64,000 bases of DNA from an uncultured Granulosicoccus sp. (GCA_947499955.1 CANMQI010000007.1:1-64000); one strand, 5' to 3'. Counted from the stretch's first letter, positions 38,246-48,152 are shown. The notes: a model not told the origin generated them from the sequence alone. Made by a program: numbers and translations.

Positions 38246-39061
38246 ATGAACAAGAATTCAGGTACACGTTTTCGCGAACTGCACCGTCCTGGCAAGCCCT
38301 TCATTCTGGCCAACGCCTGGGATGCCGGCTCGGCCAGGATGCTGGAATCACTCGGTGCAGAAGCCATCGGCACGTCCTCGGCCGCACACGCCTTCACGCT
38401 GGGCCGGCCGGATATGGGGCATGTGACGCGTGACGAGGCGCTGGCGCATGCGGCCAGTCTGGTGGCAGCTGTGAGTGTGCCGGTCTCCGGCGACTTCGAA
38501 AACGGCTTTGGTGACGATCCGGATGAGTGTGCGATGACCGTGACACTCGGTTTCGAAGCTGGTCTTGCCGGAATCTCGATTGAAGATACGGCGCTGCCGT
38601 CGGCAACTCCCTACGAGCGTGAATTTGCCATCGAGCGCATCCGGGCAGCCTGTGCGGCTGCGCGTGCACTGCCGGGCGACTTCGTGCTGGTGGCGCGCGC
38701 CGACGGGGTGATGAATGGGCAGTACGATCTGGATGAAGCGCTGGCGCGGGTGGCAGGGTATGAGGCGGCGGGCGCCGATTGTGTGTACGTGCCGCTGCCG
38801 GGCACACTGGAAGATCAGGCCCGTATCTGCGCAGCCACGACGCTACCAGTGAATGCGCTGGCAGCAGGACCCTTCACCCAGTACACACAGGCGCAGTTCG
38901 CAGCAGCCGGTGTGGCGCGCATTTCCCTGGGGTCGGCATTGGCACGTGCCACGCATCGCATCATTCATGACGCTGCCACTGCGATGTTCGAACAGGGAGT
39001 TTTCTCGCCGTTATCGCAGTCGATATCGGGGGATGTGGTAGATGGGCTGTTGAGTCGGTAG
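38246..39061 (+). CDS. Isocitrate lyase / PEP mutase family protein
   Basis: This 271-residue TIM-barrel enzyme belongs to the PEP mutase/isocitrate lyase superfamily, with FILANAWDAGSARMLESLG near the N-terminus. PVSGDFENGFGDDPDE carries the metal-binding Asp, followed by GLAGISIEDTALPS. The Cys-containing KKCGH loop of true isocitrate lyases is not seen, so it is closer to the oxaloacetate or carboxyphosphonoenolpyruvate-type lyases. The exact C-C bond it acts on cannot be told. It borders the catabolic island but has no visible partner gene. Confidence 0.82.
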   Translation: MNKNSGTRFRELHRPGKPFILANAWDAGSARMLESLGAEAIGTSSAAHAFTLGRPDMGHVTRDEALAHAASLVAAVSVPVSGDFENGFGDDPDECAMTVTLGFEAGLAGISIEDTALPSATPYEREFAIERIRAACAAARALPGDFVLVARADGVMNGQYDLDEALARVAGYEAAGADCVYVPLPGTLEDQARICAATTLPVNALAAGPFTQYTQAQFAAAGVARISLGSALARATHRIIHDAATAMFEQGVFSPLSQSISGDVVDGLLSR

Positions 39062-39564
39062 AGGCTGAGGCGTCGTTTGCAACGTTGGCAGTGTGAAGGA
39101 GCAACGCCGGATAGCCTGTCGATGCGTGCTATCTCGAGAGGATCGTCCCTGGGGTGTCGAAAACTTGCTTCTGATTAAAACATATATACTTATATATGTT
39201 ATAAAGTATGCAGCAGATCATCAAAGGGGTTCGGAAATTCGAGACGGGGTGTGATGCCACGCCGTTTGGCGATGGGCATTGCGGCCATGTTGACGATACC
39301 CGGGTCTGTGGCCTGAGCGTGTGGCTCGGGTTGAACGCTGACCCCGGGAGAATCTTGAATCTTGCTCACTCACCCCATTGCGTTTCCCTTTGGAAACGAG
39401 AAACACTGGCAGGCCTGCAATGCCGATGATCTGGTGGGTCGCAGCTTGCGGAGAGACGACACATTGTCGGCGGATCGATCAAGGTCGAGGTCAATACTGC
39501 TGCCTGGCGGGATTCTGATCAGGCATCCGTTTCTGGGTGCCTTGTTTCGTGAGCTCACAGTGTC
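39062..39564. other. Intergenic region with AT-rich element and a short orphan frame
   Basis: No full gene is present. An AT-rich element lies at 39177-39210. Directly after it a 73-codon frame (39208-39429) begins MQQIIKGVRKFET, like the first residues of beta-type carbonic anhydrases. The rest does not continue that family, so it may be a gene remnant or chance. Confidence 0.4.
39177..39210. promoter_or_regulatory. AT-rich element, copy 1
   Basis: The core ACATATATACTTATATATGT (39180-39199) is a near-perfect palindrome and is followed by TATAAAG. It shares the TATAC..TATATGTT..TA pattern with three other sites in the island (44030, 55624, 58155). It lies upstream of the SulP transporter. 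Confidence 0.5.
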
Positions 39565-41391
39565 ATGAACGGTTCCTGGTTGGTGGAGAAGTTCGCCTTG
39601 AGTCGCTCATGGCATTCCATGGTGACGCTCGAGACCTTGCGCGAGGATGCGCTGGCAGGGCTTACCAATGCGGCCATTGTCTTGCCTCAGGGTGTGGCTT
39701 TTGCCGTCATCGCCGGTCTTCCACCGGAATATGGTTTGTTCACGGCCATGATCACGCCGGTGATTGCAGCCATCTGGGGTTCGTCCATGGTGATGGTGTC
39801 GGGGCCGACCACGGCCATATCGGCAGTGATGTTTGCTTCACTATCGCAGTTGGCGCCGCCGGGTACGCCTCTCTATGTGCAGTTTGCACTTGCATTAACG
39901 ATTGTCGCCGGTCTGTTTCAGCTGCTGGCAGGCATTTTCCGGCTGGGTGGGCTGATCTCCTTCATCTCTCATTCCGTCATGGTCGGTTTCACGGCAGCGG
40001 CAGCGTTGCTGATCGGCGCTTCGCAGATTGGCGGGGCGCTGGGTATCACCGTCGAAGGTGGCGGTGGGGTGATCGAGCGGATCATGCAGGTCGCCGATCA
40101 CTGGCGACTGGTCAATCCAGTGGCCATGTCGATCGCCTTGGCGACTCTGGTGACGATCATCGTCTGTCAACGCTTGAGCAAGCGCATACCGTCCTATCTA
40201 GTGGCACTGTTTGTCGGATCGGCCATCGGTGAGGCGCTGGCAGCGGAGGAGGCGGGGGTGGCAATGTTCGAGAAGCTGCCTTCCATCGTACCGGCGGTGT
40301 CTGTCCCGGCTGTTTCGTTGTCGGATATCTCTGCATTGATGCCCGCGGCCCTGTCGGTTGCCTTTGTCGGGCTGCTGGAAGCGATCAGTATCGGTCGCTC
40401 GTTTGCAATGCGGCGCCAGGAACGGTATGACTCCAATCAGGAAATCGTGGGCCAGGGCATGTCGAATGTCGTGGCCGGATTTTTCCAGGCTTATGCGGGA
40501 TCCGGATCCTTTACCCGTTCGGCCCTGAATGTGGAGTCCGGCGCACGTACCCCGATGGCAGCCATTCTGGCTGCAATCTTCCTGTTCATCTTGCTGTTCC
40601 TGGTCGCACCTCTGGTCGATCGAATTCCCAAGCCGGCGGTGGCTGGTATTGTCGTTTATGTCGCCTGGCGCTTGATCAGTTTCGTCGAAATTCGTCATGT
40701 CCTGCGCAGTAGCCGCAGTGAAACGCTGATCCTGACGTTGACCTTTCTGGCCGGTGTGAGCACAGAGCTGGAAAACGCGATATTTGTCGGAGTGATAACC
40801 TCGCTGGCCGTTTTTCTGCATCGCAGTGCTCGTCCGCATCTGGCCGAAATCTCGCCCATTGTCTATCACGGTCGCAGGTTGCTGCGCGGAGTGGACTACC
40901 ACGCGCTCGAGCAATGTCCGCAAATCAGCGTGTTGCGCCTGGAGGGGCCATTGTTCTTTGGCTCCGTTGAACACGTGGAATCCGAGCTTCGTCGCTTCGA
41001 GAGTCGAGCGCCGAATCGCAGCTTGAAGATTCTGGCCCTGAAGGGGCTGGGCAAGATCGATCTGTCCGGTGTCGATCTGTTGGTGTCGGAATATCTGAGG
41101 TCACGCAAGGCGGGTGGTGATCTGCATGTCGTGATCGCCTACAAGGAAACCGTTCTGGCACTCAAGCGGATGAATGTGTTCACGGTAATCGACAAGTCCA
41201 GGGTTCATCCGAGCAAGGCTGAAGCGATCGGTGCTGTCATGGAGCAGGTCGATCCAGACATCTGTGCCGGATGCCGCATTCGGGCCTTCGTCGAGTGCGC
41301 CGCAAAGCCGGCCCCCTCTGGTATTTCGCGGGACAGCACGCCACCGGTCGTTGATGCACTGGGTACACATGGAATGAGTTTCAGAGACTGA
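39565..41391 (+). CDS. SulP-family anion transporter with STAS domain
   Basis: This 608-residue inner-membrane transporter has the SulP transmembrane core (LPQGVAFAVIAGLPPEYGLF near residue 45, then ten or more further helices) and a cytoplasmic STAS domain (LRLEGPLFFGSVEHVESELR, ALKGLGKIDLSGVDLL). SulP proteins carry sulfate, bicarbonate or dicarboxylates; the substrate cannot be told from sequence. After STAS there is an unusual extension containing three Cys in CAGCRIRAFVEC, possibly a metal or redox site. The gene is preceded by the AT-rich element, linking it to the catabolic island. Confidence 0.92.
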   Translation: MNGSWLVEKFALSRSWHSMVTLETLREDALAGLTNAAIVLPQGVAFAVIAGLPPEYGLFTAMITPVIAAIWGSSMVMVSGPTTAISAVMFASLSQLAPPGTPLYVQFALALTIVAGLFQLLAGIFRLGGLISFISHSVMVGFTAAAALLIGASQIGGALGITVEGGGGVIERIMQVADHWRLVNPVAMSIALATLVTIIVCQRLSKRIPSYLVALFVGSAIGEALAAEEAGVAMFEKLPSIVPAVSVPAVSLSDISALMPAALSVAFVGLLEAISIGRSFAMRRQERYDSNQEIVGQGMSNVVAGFFQAYAGSGSFTRSALNVESGARTPMAAILAAIFLFILLFLVAPLVDRIPKPAVAGIVVYVAWRLISFVEIRHVLRSSRSETLILTLTFLAGVSTELENAIFVGVITSLAVFLHRSARPHLAEISPIVYHGRRLLRGVDYHALEQCPQISVLRLEGPLFFGSVEHVESELRRFESRAPNRSLKILALKGLGKIDLSGVDLLVSEYLRSRKAGGDLHVVIAYKETVLALKRMNVFTVIDKSRVHPSKAEAIGAVMEQVDPDICAGCRIRAFVECAAKPAPSGISRDSTPPVVDALGTHGMSFRD

Positions 41392-41509
41392 TGCGGGAGG
41401 CGGTGAAGTCAGGGTTGGCAAAATACAAGTATGTACATCCATAAAATCACTGTGAACAGTGCACGTAGTGGTAAACGTTGCATCATCACGACAACACGAG
41501 AATGAAATC

Positions 41510-42952
41510 ATGAAAGACTATCCCGAACTGACATTGTTGATCGATGGCGAGTGGCGTGGCGGCTCAACGGGCGCGACGCAAGATGTGATCAATCCAGCGA
41601 CCGAAGAAGTTCTGGGAGCTCTTCCGGTGGCCTCAACAGAGGATCTTGACGCAGCCCTTGAATCGTCTGCGCGTGGTTTCGCAATCTGGCGGGCCTTGAG
41701 CTGTTACGAGCGAGCTCGTATCCTGATGATGGCAGCGCAGTTGATCCGCGAACGCAACGAGATGATTGCCATGGCCGTGACACTGGAGAACGGCAAACCC
41801 CTGGCCGAAGCTCGCATGGAAGTCGGTACGGTGGCTGATATTCTCGAGTTCAGTGCCGAGGAAGGAAAGCGTCTGCATGGGAGAATCGTCGAGGGGCGTG
41901 CAGCTGGCGTACGGCATCATGTGGTCAAGGAACCGGTTGGAGTCTGTCTTGCAATAACGCCCTGGAACTTTCCGATCAATACGGTTGCCAAGAAAACCGG
42001 CGCGGCGCTGGGTGCGGGATGTTCACTGATTCTCAAGGCATCGAACGAAACACCAGCATCGGCCATTCTGCTGGTGCAGGCATTGATGGATGCAGGCCTG
42101 CCTGCGGGTGTGGTGAATGTCGTCTTCGGTCCATCGGCCCAATTGACCCGCCACCTGATGTCATCCACCATCATTCGCAAAGTGTCGCTGACAGGCTCGG
42201 TGCCCGTGGGCAAGCAGTTGGCGGCACTGGCAGCGGACAGAATGCAGCGATTGACCATGGAGCTGGGAGGTCATGCGCCTGTCGTCGTGTTTGATGATGT
42301 GGATATCGGCAAGGCTGTCGATCTGCTGGTGCCGGGCAAGTTTCGCAATGCCGGGCAGATCTGTATTTCGCCAACACGCTTTTTCGTGCAGGAGGCGATC
42401 TATTCGGATTTCGCCAAGGCATTCAGCGAGCGGGCCGCAGCCATCAAGGTGGGTAACGGGGTTGCTCAGGGCACGATGATGGGGCCGTTGGCCAATGCAC
42501 GCAGGCTGGCTGCGATGGATGACTTCGTTGCCGATGCCAGGTCTCGTGGATCGACCATCATGACGGGTGGTGAGCGGGTCGGTGAACGGGGCTATTTCTT
42601 CGCACCGACCGTGATCAGGGATGCCGTCGACGACAGTCTGCTCATGACCGAGGAGCCGTTCGGGCCGATGGCACCGATGACGAGTTTCCATTCGATCGAT
42701 GAAGTGGCGGAACGCGCCAATGCGCTGGAGCTCGGCCTGGCATCATATGCCTTGACCAATTCACTGGAGCGAGCGACGCGAATTGGCGAAGCGCTGCAAG
42801 CCGGCATGGTCGGCATCAATACGGTGGGAATAGCCATTCCGGAAACCCCCTTTGGTGGGGTAAAGGAAAGCGGTTACGGTGTCGAGGGTGGCCCTGAAAG
42901 TCTTGATCATTATGTCGTGCCGAAGTCCATCGCCATGAAGCCAAGCTTGTAA
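41510..42952 (+). CDS. NAD(P)-dependent aldehyde dehydrogenase, succinate-semialdehyde dehydrogenase type
   Basis: This 480-residue ALDH superfamily enzyme oxidises an aldehyde to an acid. The cofactor region ITPWNFPINTVAKKTGAAL, the catalytic Glu in MELGGHAPVVVFDD and the nucleophile Cys in NAGQICISPTRF are all intact. The C-terminal part ends GVKESGYGVEGGPESLDHYV, typical of the GabD-like group. The substrate in this cluster is unknown. The ATG at 41510 was chosen by homology over an in-frame codon 51 bp upstream. Confidence 0.92.
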   Translation: MKDYPELTLLIDGEWRGGSTGATQDVINPATEEVLGALPVASTEDLDAALESSARGFAIWRALSCYERARILMMAAQLIRERNEMIAMAVTLENGKPLAEARMEVGTVADILEFSAEEGKRLHGRIVEGRAAGVRHHVVKEPVGVCLAITPWNFPINTVAKKTGAALGAGCSLILKASNETPASAILLVQALMDAGLPAGVVNVVFGPSAQLTRHLMSSTIIRKVSLTGSVPVGKQLAALAADRMQRLTMELGGHAPVVVFDDVDIGKAVDLLVPGKFRNAGQICISPTRFFVQEAIYSDFAKAFSERAAAIKVGNGVAQGTMMGPLANARRLAAMDDFVADARSRGSTIMTGGERVGERGYFFAPTVIRDAVDDSLLMTEEPFGPMAPMTSFHSIDEVAERANALELGLASYALTNSLERATRIGEALQAGMVGINTVGIAIPETPFGGVKESGYGVEGGPESLDHYVVPKSIAMKPSL

Positions 42953-42987
42953 TAGTCTGGAAATCGTAACGCCGATCAGCAGGAAAA

Positions 42988-43016
42988 GGCCGCGCGCAAA
43001 TGGCGCGGACTTTTCA
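42988..43016. terminator. Terminator between convergent aldehyde dehydrogenase and cupin genes
   Basis: CCGCGC (42990-42995) pairs with GCGCGG (43003-43008) around a 7-nt loop, followed on the plus strand by ACTTTTC and preceded by AAAAGG, so a short T tract is present on both strands. Confidence 0.6.
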
Positions 43017-43033
43017 ACGCAGCGACTGGATGA

Positions 43034-43885
43034 TCAGGAAGCGGCGAGTGTGTAATCGCCTTCGGTGTGCATGTACAGGATGCAATCATCGTCCGACTCA
43101 CACGCAACCGTGTGCGAGGCCTCTCCGCGGGAGCCGAAATAGCTTCCCGGGTTCAGGCTGTCGGATTCAGTCTCACCTGACATCGTGACTTGCGTGGTGC
43201 CTTGAATGGTAACTGCGCGCATCAGCGGAGCATCGGTGCTCAGTGATCCCTTGTAACCACCTGGCAGTTTGACGAACGTACCATTCTTTTCGTTGCCTTC
43301 CAGGCTGCCCCACAGGAACGCCATCTGTGCGCCATCATCGCCGTCCACCCACTGAACATCCTCCGCATCCAGCCAGACAACATTGCGGGCGTCGACATTG
43401 ACTGGGAGTTCATCGCTGGCGAAAGCCTGGTCCGCCGGTTTGACCAGGTAGGGGCCTGACAGGATTTCCAGGAAGATCATCGGGGTCTTTCCATCGGCGC
43501 TCTTGGCGGCGGTAATGTGGTTTTCGCCCAGGGGTTGAGTCCAGAAAGAGCCGGGTCCCATCCACATGTTGGCGGCTTCGGGATCGTCGTTATGGGCTAC
43601 TCCGTTGATCACGACTGCGCGATAGGTGATGTTGTGTATGTGTGGCGGGGATGAAAAGCCATCCGCAAAGGTCACCAGCATGCCCGATGGGACGTCTTCG
43701 CGGATGTTGCCCCAGAGTGCGCCAGAGCGCGGACTGGCATCGCCACGTGCCGGATTGAGCGGGATGAATTTGACATCCGTGTCCCTGACCAGTTCGTTGC
43801 CAGGTTCTGCAGCCAACAGCGGGGTGCTTGCGGTGGCCAGCAGGCTCAGTGCCAGGCCGAGAGCGGGGTAGCCATTCGATTTCAT
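43034..43885 (-). CDS. DUF4437 double-cupin protein, exported
   Basis: The 283-residue protein has a signal peptide (hydrophobic [15 protein letters not shown], cleavage near LLAAE) and two cupin-like halves. The first contains [20 protein letters not shown] with a probable metal-binding His-x-His and Trp-rich loops ([17 protein letters not shown]). The second contains [20 protein letters not shown]. The sequence fits DUF4437. Enzymatic role is unknown; an extracytoplasmic metal-cupin could act on the compound taken up by the neighbouring TRAP system. It diverges from the SDR gene at 44250 across an AT-rich element. Confidence 0.75.
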   Translation of the reverse strand: MKSNGYPALGLALSLLATASTPLLAAEPGNELVRDTDVKFIPLNPARGDASPRSGALWGNIREDVPSGMLVTFADGFSSPPHIHNITYRAVVINGVAHNDDPEAANMWMGPGSFWTQPLGENHITAAKSADGKTPMIFLEILSGPYLVKPADQAFASDELPVNVDARNVVWLDAEDVQWVDGDDGAQMAFLWGSLEGNEKNGTFVKLPGGYKGSLSTDAPLMRAVTIQGTTQVTMSGETESDSLNPGSYFGSRGEASHTVACESDDDCILYMHTEGDYTLAAS

Positions 43886-44029
43886 GCGTATCTCCTGTAT
43901 CGATGATTGGTATTCGCGATTGAAGTTGTTGACCTTGATATCAGGGACAAGCGCGATTCCCGATCGCTCAGGCACGGCTTGTTGATCAAGGCTGAGCAGA
44001 TGCTACTACGTTGAAACGAACAAAAGTAA

Positions 44030-44065
44030 AAATATGTATTGATATATACCTTTATATGTTTTACA
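44030..44065. promoter_or_regulatory. AT-rich element, copy 2
   Basis: The sequence begins AATATGTATTGATATATAC and ends TATATGTTTTACAG. It is identical to the copy at 55624 at 29 of 36 positions. It lies between divergent cupin and SDR genes. Confidence 0.6.
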
Positions 44066-44249
44066 GTGCAGTTGTGGTCACGAATTGCAGGGTGAATCTC
44101 GAATACACGCAGTCTTGTGAGTGTGGGAGGAGCGGAACCTGTGCAGGGGTTACCACCGAAGAGCACACCCAGGAGTCCGGGTGAGGTGGCACGATTACGG
44201 ATAGTACCCGCCCGTCATGTCCATTCACGATACGAACAGAGGAAATCAC

Positions 44250-45035
44250 ATGTCCGAAGAGAAGTCACTTGTCGGCAAGACAGCAGTAGTCACCGGAGCT
44301 GGTCGCGGTGTCGGTCGCTCGATTGCGATTTTCTTTGCTCGTGCCGGGGCCAATCTCGCCATCTGCTCGCGCACTCTGGCGGAGCTGGAAGCCGTCAAGG
44401 CTGAAGTCGAAGCCGAGGGTGTTCGCTGTACCATTGCTGCCGTGGATCTTGCGGATCAGGAGGCTACACAGCGATTCTGTGCAGGTGTGATGGCTGACTT
44501 CGACTCCATCGATGTTCTGGTTAACAATGCAGGGGCGGAACTGGAAACCGGAAGAATCGAAGACTCGGACCCGCAAAACTGGTGGAAGACGGTCGAGATC
44601 AATGTTCGAGGCCCCTATATGGTTACCCGCTTCCTGCTGGAAGGTCTGTCGGACGGTGCAAAGATCATCAATGTCTCCTCCGGAATGGGCAAGCGCGCAG
44701 GCAATACCAACAGCGCCTACCATGTATCCAAGGCGGCGATGAACATGCTCACCGATGCTCTGGCCAATGAGCTATGGCCACGCAGGATCGACGTCAACAA
44801 TCTGATTCCCGGACCCGTTGCAACCAGCATGCTCAACAAGGATAAGCCCGGCGATCGGCGCACCACGCCCGAAGAAGTGCTGGAGAGATTCGCAGACGCG
44901 CTGCCGCCGGGGTTTCCGGAATGGGAGAGATTGAAGCATCCCGATGAAGTCGGGGAGTTGGCACTGTACATGGCAACGCGGCCTGTCGGTGGGCCAACAG
45001 GTCAGAGTTTCTCGCTTGCACGACGCCCGCTTTGA
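44250..45035 (+). CDS. Short-chain dehydrogenase/reductase (SDR), first of three
   Basis: This 261-residue classical SDR has a cofactor motif AVVTGAGRGVGRSIA (TGxxxGxG), NNAG at VLVNNAGAELE, the catalytic Ser in INVSSGMGKRAG and the Y-x3-K in SAYHVSKAAM. It likely oxidises a hydroxyl group with NAD(P). The ATG at 44250 has GAGGAAA upstream and was chosen over an in-frame ATG 33 bp earlier. It heads a run with the TRAP transporter, CoA-transferase and MDR genes, downstream of the AT-rich element. Confidence 0.9.
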   Translation: MSEEKSLVGKTAVVTGAGRGVGRSIAIFFARAGANLAICSRTLAELEAVKAEVEAEGVRCTIAAVDLADQEATQRFCAGVMADFDSIDVLVNNAGAELETGRIEDSDPQNWWKTVEINVRGPYMVTRFLLEGLSDGAKIINVSSGMGKRAGNTNSAYHVSKAAMNMLTDALANELWPRRIDVNNLIPGPVATSMLNKDKPGDRRTTPEEVLERFADALPPGFPEWERLKHPDEVGELALYMATRPVGGPTGQSFSLARRPL

Positions 45036-45115
45036 ACCGCCATTCGAATCGCGGATTCCGGTTACCTCTGATGATGATCTTATGTGGCAGCTATTGCCAG
45101 CGAGCAAGGGGATAG

Positions 45116-45661
45116 ATGATGAAAGCGTTGATAGCAGGCCTGAATCAGACCAATCTTGCGATCTGCAAACTGTTGAGATGGTTGACCATCCTGTTGATGG
45201 GCGCGATCACGCTGAATGTTTTCGTCGGCGTTTTCTGGCGCTATGCCCTCAATAGCTCGATTCCCTGGTATGAAGAGTCCGGCAAGTACATGATGTTCTG
45301 GCTTGTGTTTGTCGCAGCACCTATCGTACTGAAAAACCGTGGACAGATTGCGCTGGATATCCTGCCCAGCCTGCTGCCTCCAAGGCTACGCAATCTCAAT
45401 TACCTGATCATCTATTGCATCGTGTTTGCGCTGATGTGCGTGTTTGTCTGGCAGGGCTACAGCATTGCCTGGATCGCCCGCAATCAACAACCCTCTTCTT
45501 TCGAGATGTCATTTTTCTGGATCTACTTTGCCATTCCCTTTGGCAGCTTTGTCATGGCCCTGATATCTCTGGAATTTTCACTGAGTGCCTTGCTCGGCAT
45601 TTTCAGTCCCGACGAGGTTGATCTCGAGCCGGGAAGCATGATCGACAACTCGTTGTCGTGA
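45116..45661 (+). CDS. TRAP transporter small permease (DctQ type)
   Basis: This 181-residue four-helix membrane protein is the small subunit of a tripartite ATP-independent periplasmic transporter. Features are LTILLMGAITLNVFVGVFWR, NSSIPWYEESGKYMMFWLVF (the conserved W-x-E-E region) and a C-terminal AIPFGSFVMALISLEFSLSA. AAGGGG precedes two adjacent ATG codons (45116 and 45119). It is followed by the large permease and the binding protein. Confidence 0.92.
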   Translation: MMKALIAGLNQTNLAICKLLRWLTILLMGAITLNVFVGVFWRYALNSSIPWYEESGKYMMFWLVFVAAPIVLKNRGQIALDILPSLLPPRLRNLNYLIIYCIVFALMCVFVWQGYSIAWIARNQQPSSFEMSFFWIYFAIPFGSFVMALISLEFSLSALLGIFSPDEVDLEPGSMIDNSLS

Positions 45662-45733
45662 AACGGCATTCGACCGTAAAAACCAAGTTCAGGCCGCAGC
45701 CATTCTGCGGAATCTAGGGAGGAAATCGGCACC

Positions 45734-47023
45734 ATGGCAGCTCTGATGTTTTTCTGGGTATTTCTGTTCCTCATGGCAGTGGGGATACCGATCGTGTTCG
45801 CACTGGCTGCGGGGCCGTTGGCCGGTTTTCTGCTGACCGATCAGACTGCATTCATGAAGATGCTGCCGCAACGCATGTTTGGTGGTATCGCACAGTTCCC
45901 CATACTGGCCATTCCGCTGTTCATCCTGGCCGGTGAAGTGATGAACGTCAGTGGCATCACCAAGAGTCTGGTGAATTTTGCCAATGTGCTGATCGGCCAT
46001 GTGCGAGCCGGGCTGGCGCAGGCAAACATCCTGGCATCGATCATGTTTGCCGGTCTCAGTGGATCGGCAGTGGCGGACACTTCGGCGTTGGGTTCGATCT
46101 TCATTCCCGCGATGGAAAAGGACGGCTATTCGCGAGCGTTCTCGGCGGCGGTAACCGCGGCAAGCTCGGTCATCGGACCGATCATTCCGCCCAGTATAAT
46201 CATGGTCATCTATGCCTACGTGATGAACGTTTCGGTCGCCGCACTGTTTCTCGCCGGCATCATTCCAGGCGCCATGGTCGGTATTGGCCTGATGGTGGTC
46301 ACCGCCATTATCGGAAAGCGACGCAATTATCCGAAGGCTGAGCGACGAGCCAGCAAAGGTGAGGTGTGGGGAGCTTTCAAACCCGCTCTCCTGCCCTTGA
46401 TGACCCCGGTGATCATACTCGGCGGCATCGTGTCGGGAATTGTCACGCCCACCGAGGCTGCCGCAGCTGCCGTCTTCTACGCGCTGATCCTGTCCATGCT
46501 GATTACACGCACGGTCAAACCGGCGGATCTGCCGGGTATTCTGTACCGAACCGGCCTGGTGTCCTCATCCATTCTGTTGATTGTCGGATCGGCCACGATC
46601 TTCGGCTGGGCGGCGACCGTGTCCGGCGTACCGCAAGCGCTGGCCGAGCTGCTGTTCACCATCACCGAGAATCCGTATCTTCTCCTGCTGCTGGTCAACA
46701 TTCTGTTGCTCTTCATCGGCATGTTCCTGGATGCGGTCCCCGCGATCCTCATTCTGGGTCCTATATTCGGCCCAGCACTGGCTCAGGTAGGCGTGGATCC
46801 CGTGCACTTCGCCATCATCATGTGCGTCAATGTCACTGTCGGTCTGGTCACGCCACCCATGGGGATGATTCTGTTTGTTGCCTCAGGGTTGACCCGAACC
46901 GGTATCGAAAAGATTTCCCGAGAACTCTGGCCCTATCTCGGCGTGCATTTTCTGGTCATTGTACTGATTTCCATGATCCCCGCACTGACCCTCACCATCC
47001 CACGACTGTTCGGTTTCATGTAA
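45734..47023 (+). CDS. TRAP transporter large permease (DctM type)
   Basis: The 429-residue integral membrane protein, with about twelve hydrophobic segments, carries the transport pathway driven by a sodium or proton gradient. Typical motifs are PLFILAGEVMNVSGITK, FAGLSGSAVADTSALGSIFI, SVIGPIIPPSIIMVIYAYV and the late NVTVGLVTPPMGMILFV. GGGAGGAAAT lies about 10 bp before the ATG. It sits between the small permease and the binding protein. Confidence 0.95.
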   Translation: MAALMFFWVFLFLMAVGIPIVFALAAGPLAGFLLTDQTAFMKMLPQRMFGGIAQFPILAIPLFILAGEVMNVSGITKSLVNFANVLIGHVRAGLAQANILASIMFAGLSGSAVADTSALGSIFIPAMEKDGYSRAFSAAVTAASSVIGPIIPPSIIMVIYAYVMNVSVAALFLAGIIPGAMVGIGLMVVTAIIGKRRNYPKAERRASKGEVWGAFKPALLPLMTPVIILGGIVSGIVTPTEAAAAAVFYALILSMLITRTVKPADLPGILYRTGLVSSSILLIVGSATIFGWAATVSGVPQALAELLFTITENPYLLLLLVNILLLFIGMFLDAVPAILILGPIFGPALAQVGVDPVHFAIIMCVNVTVGLVTPPMGMILFVASGLTRTGIEKISRELWPYLGVHFLVIVLISMIPALTLTIPRLFGFM

Positions 47024-47072
47024 GGCCGCGCAGATTCTCCATTCACCACAGACAATACAGGGGGAGGACCCG

Positions 47073-48137
47073 ATGTCTATTACCAGCAGCAGTAGAAAAC
47101 TTGCCATAGGCCTGAGCGGGAGTCTGTTCAGTGCACTGGCATTCACGGCCAGTGTGCAAGCCGCTGACTACACTCTCAAGATCGGACATGTATCGGCAGT
47201 TACCCAGCCCTTGTCGACCTGTGCCGAGGTGATGAAGTCGCACGTCGAGCGATACTCGGGGGGGCGTATCGAAGTCAAGCACTACCCGGCAGGCCAATTG
47301 GGCAACTTCCGGGAAAATGTCGAAGCCGTGCAGTTTGGAACTCTGGAAATGACGCTGACCTCCGGCGGTGGCATCGCCAACTTCTTCGGCCCCATCCAGG
47401 CCTTTGATATTCCGTATATGTTCGAGAATGACCAGGTGATGGACAAGGTCATGGCTGATCGTGAACTGACCGAGCGATTGCGTGCCGACGTACTCAAGGC
47501 GACAGGATCCGTACGACTGATGGGCATGACCGGTGGTGTTGGCTGGCGAGACTTCTTCGCCGATGTGCCGGTCAAGACGGCAGCAGACCTGAAGGGCGTG
47601 AAGATGCGTACGGTGGAGTCGCCGGTATCGATGGAGTTCGCCCGCGCGCTTGGCATGAACCCGACGCCGGTGCCTTGGCCCGAGCTCTACACTTCGCTGG
47701 CAACCGGTGTGGTCCACGGTACCAAGAACGCCCTGTCCGACGTGGTTGATACTTCATTGAACGACTATGTCAAATACGCGGTTGCCGATCACCATACGCA
47801 TAATCTGATTTTCTGGTGGATGTCGGACACTTGGCTGCAGAAACTGCCTGAAGACTTGCAGGGAGTGGTGGCTGACGGCTTCCATGAGCTGAACAAGACC
47901 TGTAATGGTTTGCCTGGCGCCCTGTACCTCGAGAAGTACGAGAAGTTCGTTGATGGCGGCGGTGAGGTGCATATCCCCTCTGCCGAGGAAAAAGCGACTT
48001 TCCTGCCGGGACAGCAGCCTGTGATCGACTGGTTTGTCGACAAGTACGGCTCTGAATATTACGACCTCGTTCAGGCGGCTGTTGATAGGGCAAATGCCGA
48101 GATCGAAGCCGAGAGAGCCAGTTTCATCAAGCAGTAG
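47073..48137 (+). CDS. TRAP transporter substrate-binding protein (DctP type)
   Basis: This 354-residue periplasmic binding protein captures the substrate for the TRAP permease. A signal peptide (LSGSLFSALAFTASVQA, cleavage before ADYTLK) is followed by KIGHVSAVTQPLSTCAEVMK. MRTVESPVSMEFARALGMNP contains the conserved Arg that binds the substrate carboxylate, and VVHGTKNALSDVVDTSLNDY follows. DctP proteins usually bind organic acids. GGGGGAGGA precedes the ATG. This gene defines the island as an acid-uptake system. Confidence 0.93.
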   Translation: MSITSSSRKLAIGLSGSLFSALAFTASVQAADYTLKIGHVSAVTQPLSTCAEVMKSHVERYSGGRIEVKHYPAGQLGNFRENVEAVQFGTLEMTLTSGGGIANFFGPIQAFDIPYMFENDQVMDKVMADRELTERLRADVLKATGSVRLMGMTGGVGWRDFFADVPVKTAADLKGVKMRTVESPVSMEFARALGMNPTPVPWPELYTSLATGVVHGTKNALSDVVDTSLNDYVKYAVADHHTHNLIFWWMSDTWLQKLPEDLQGVVADGFHELNKTCNGLPGALYLEKYEKFVDGGGEVHIPSAEEKATFLPGQQPVIDWFVDKYGSEYYDLVQAAVDRANAEIEAERASFIKQ

Positions 48138-48152
48138 CGCTCACCTTCAATG

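Noticed and set aside
41425-41450. A fifth AT-rich element before the aldehyde dehydrogenase gene
   Set aside because: The stretch is only loosely similar and lacks the TATATGTTTTA half.
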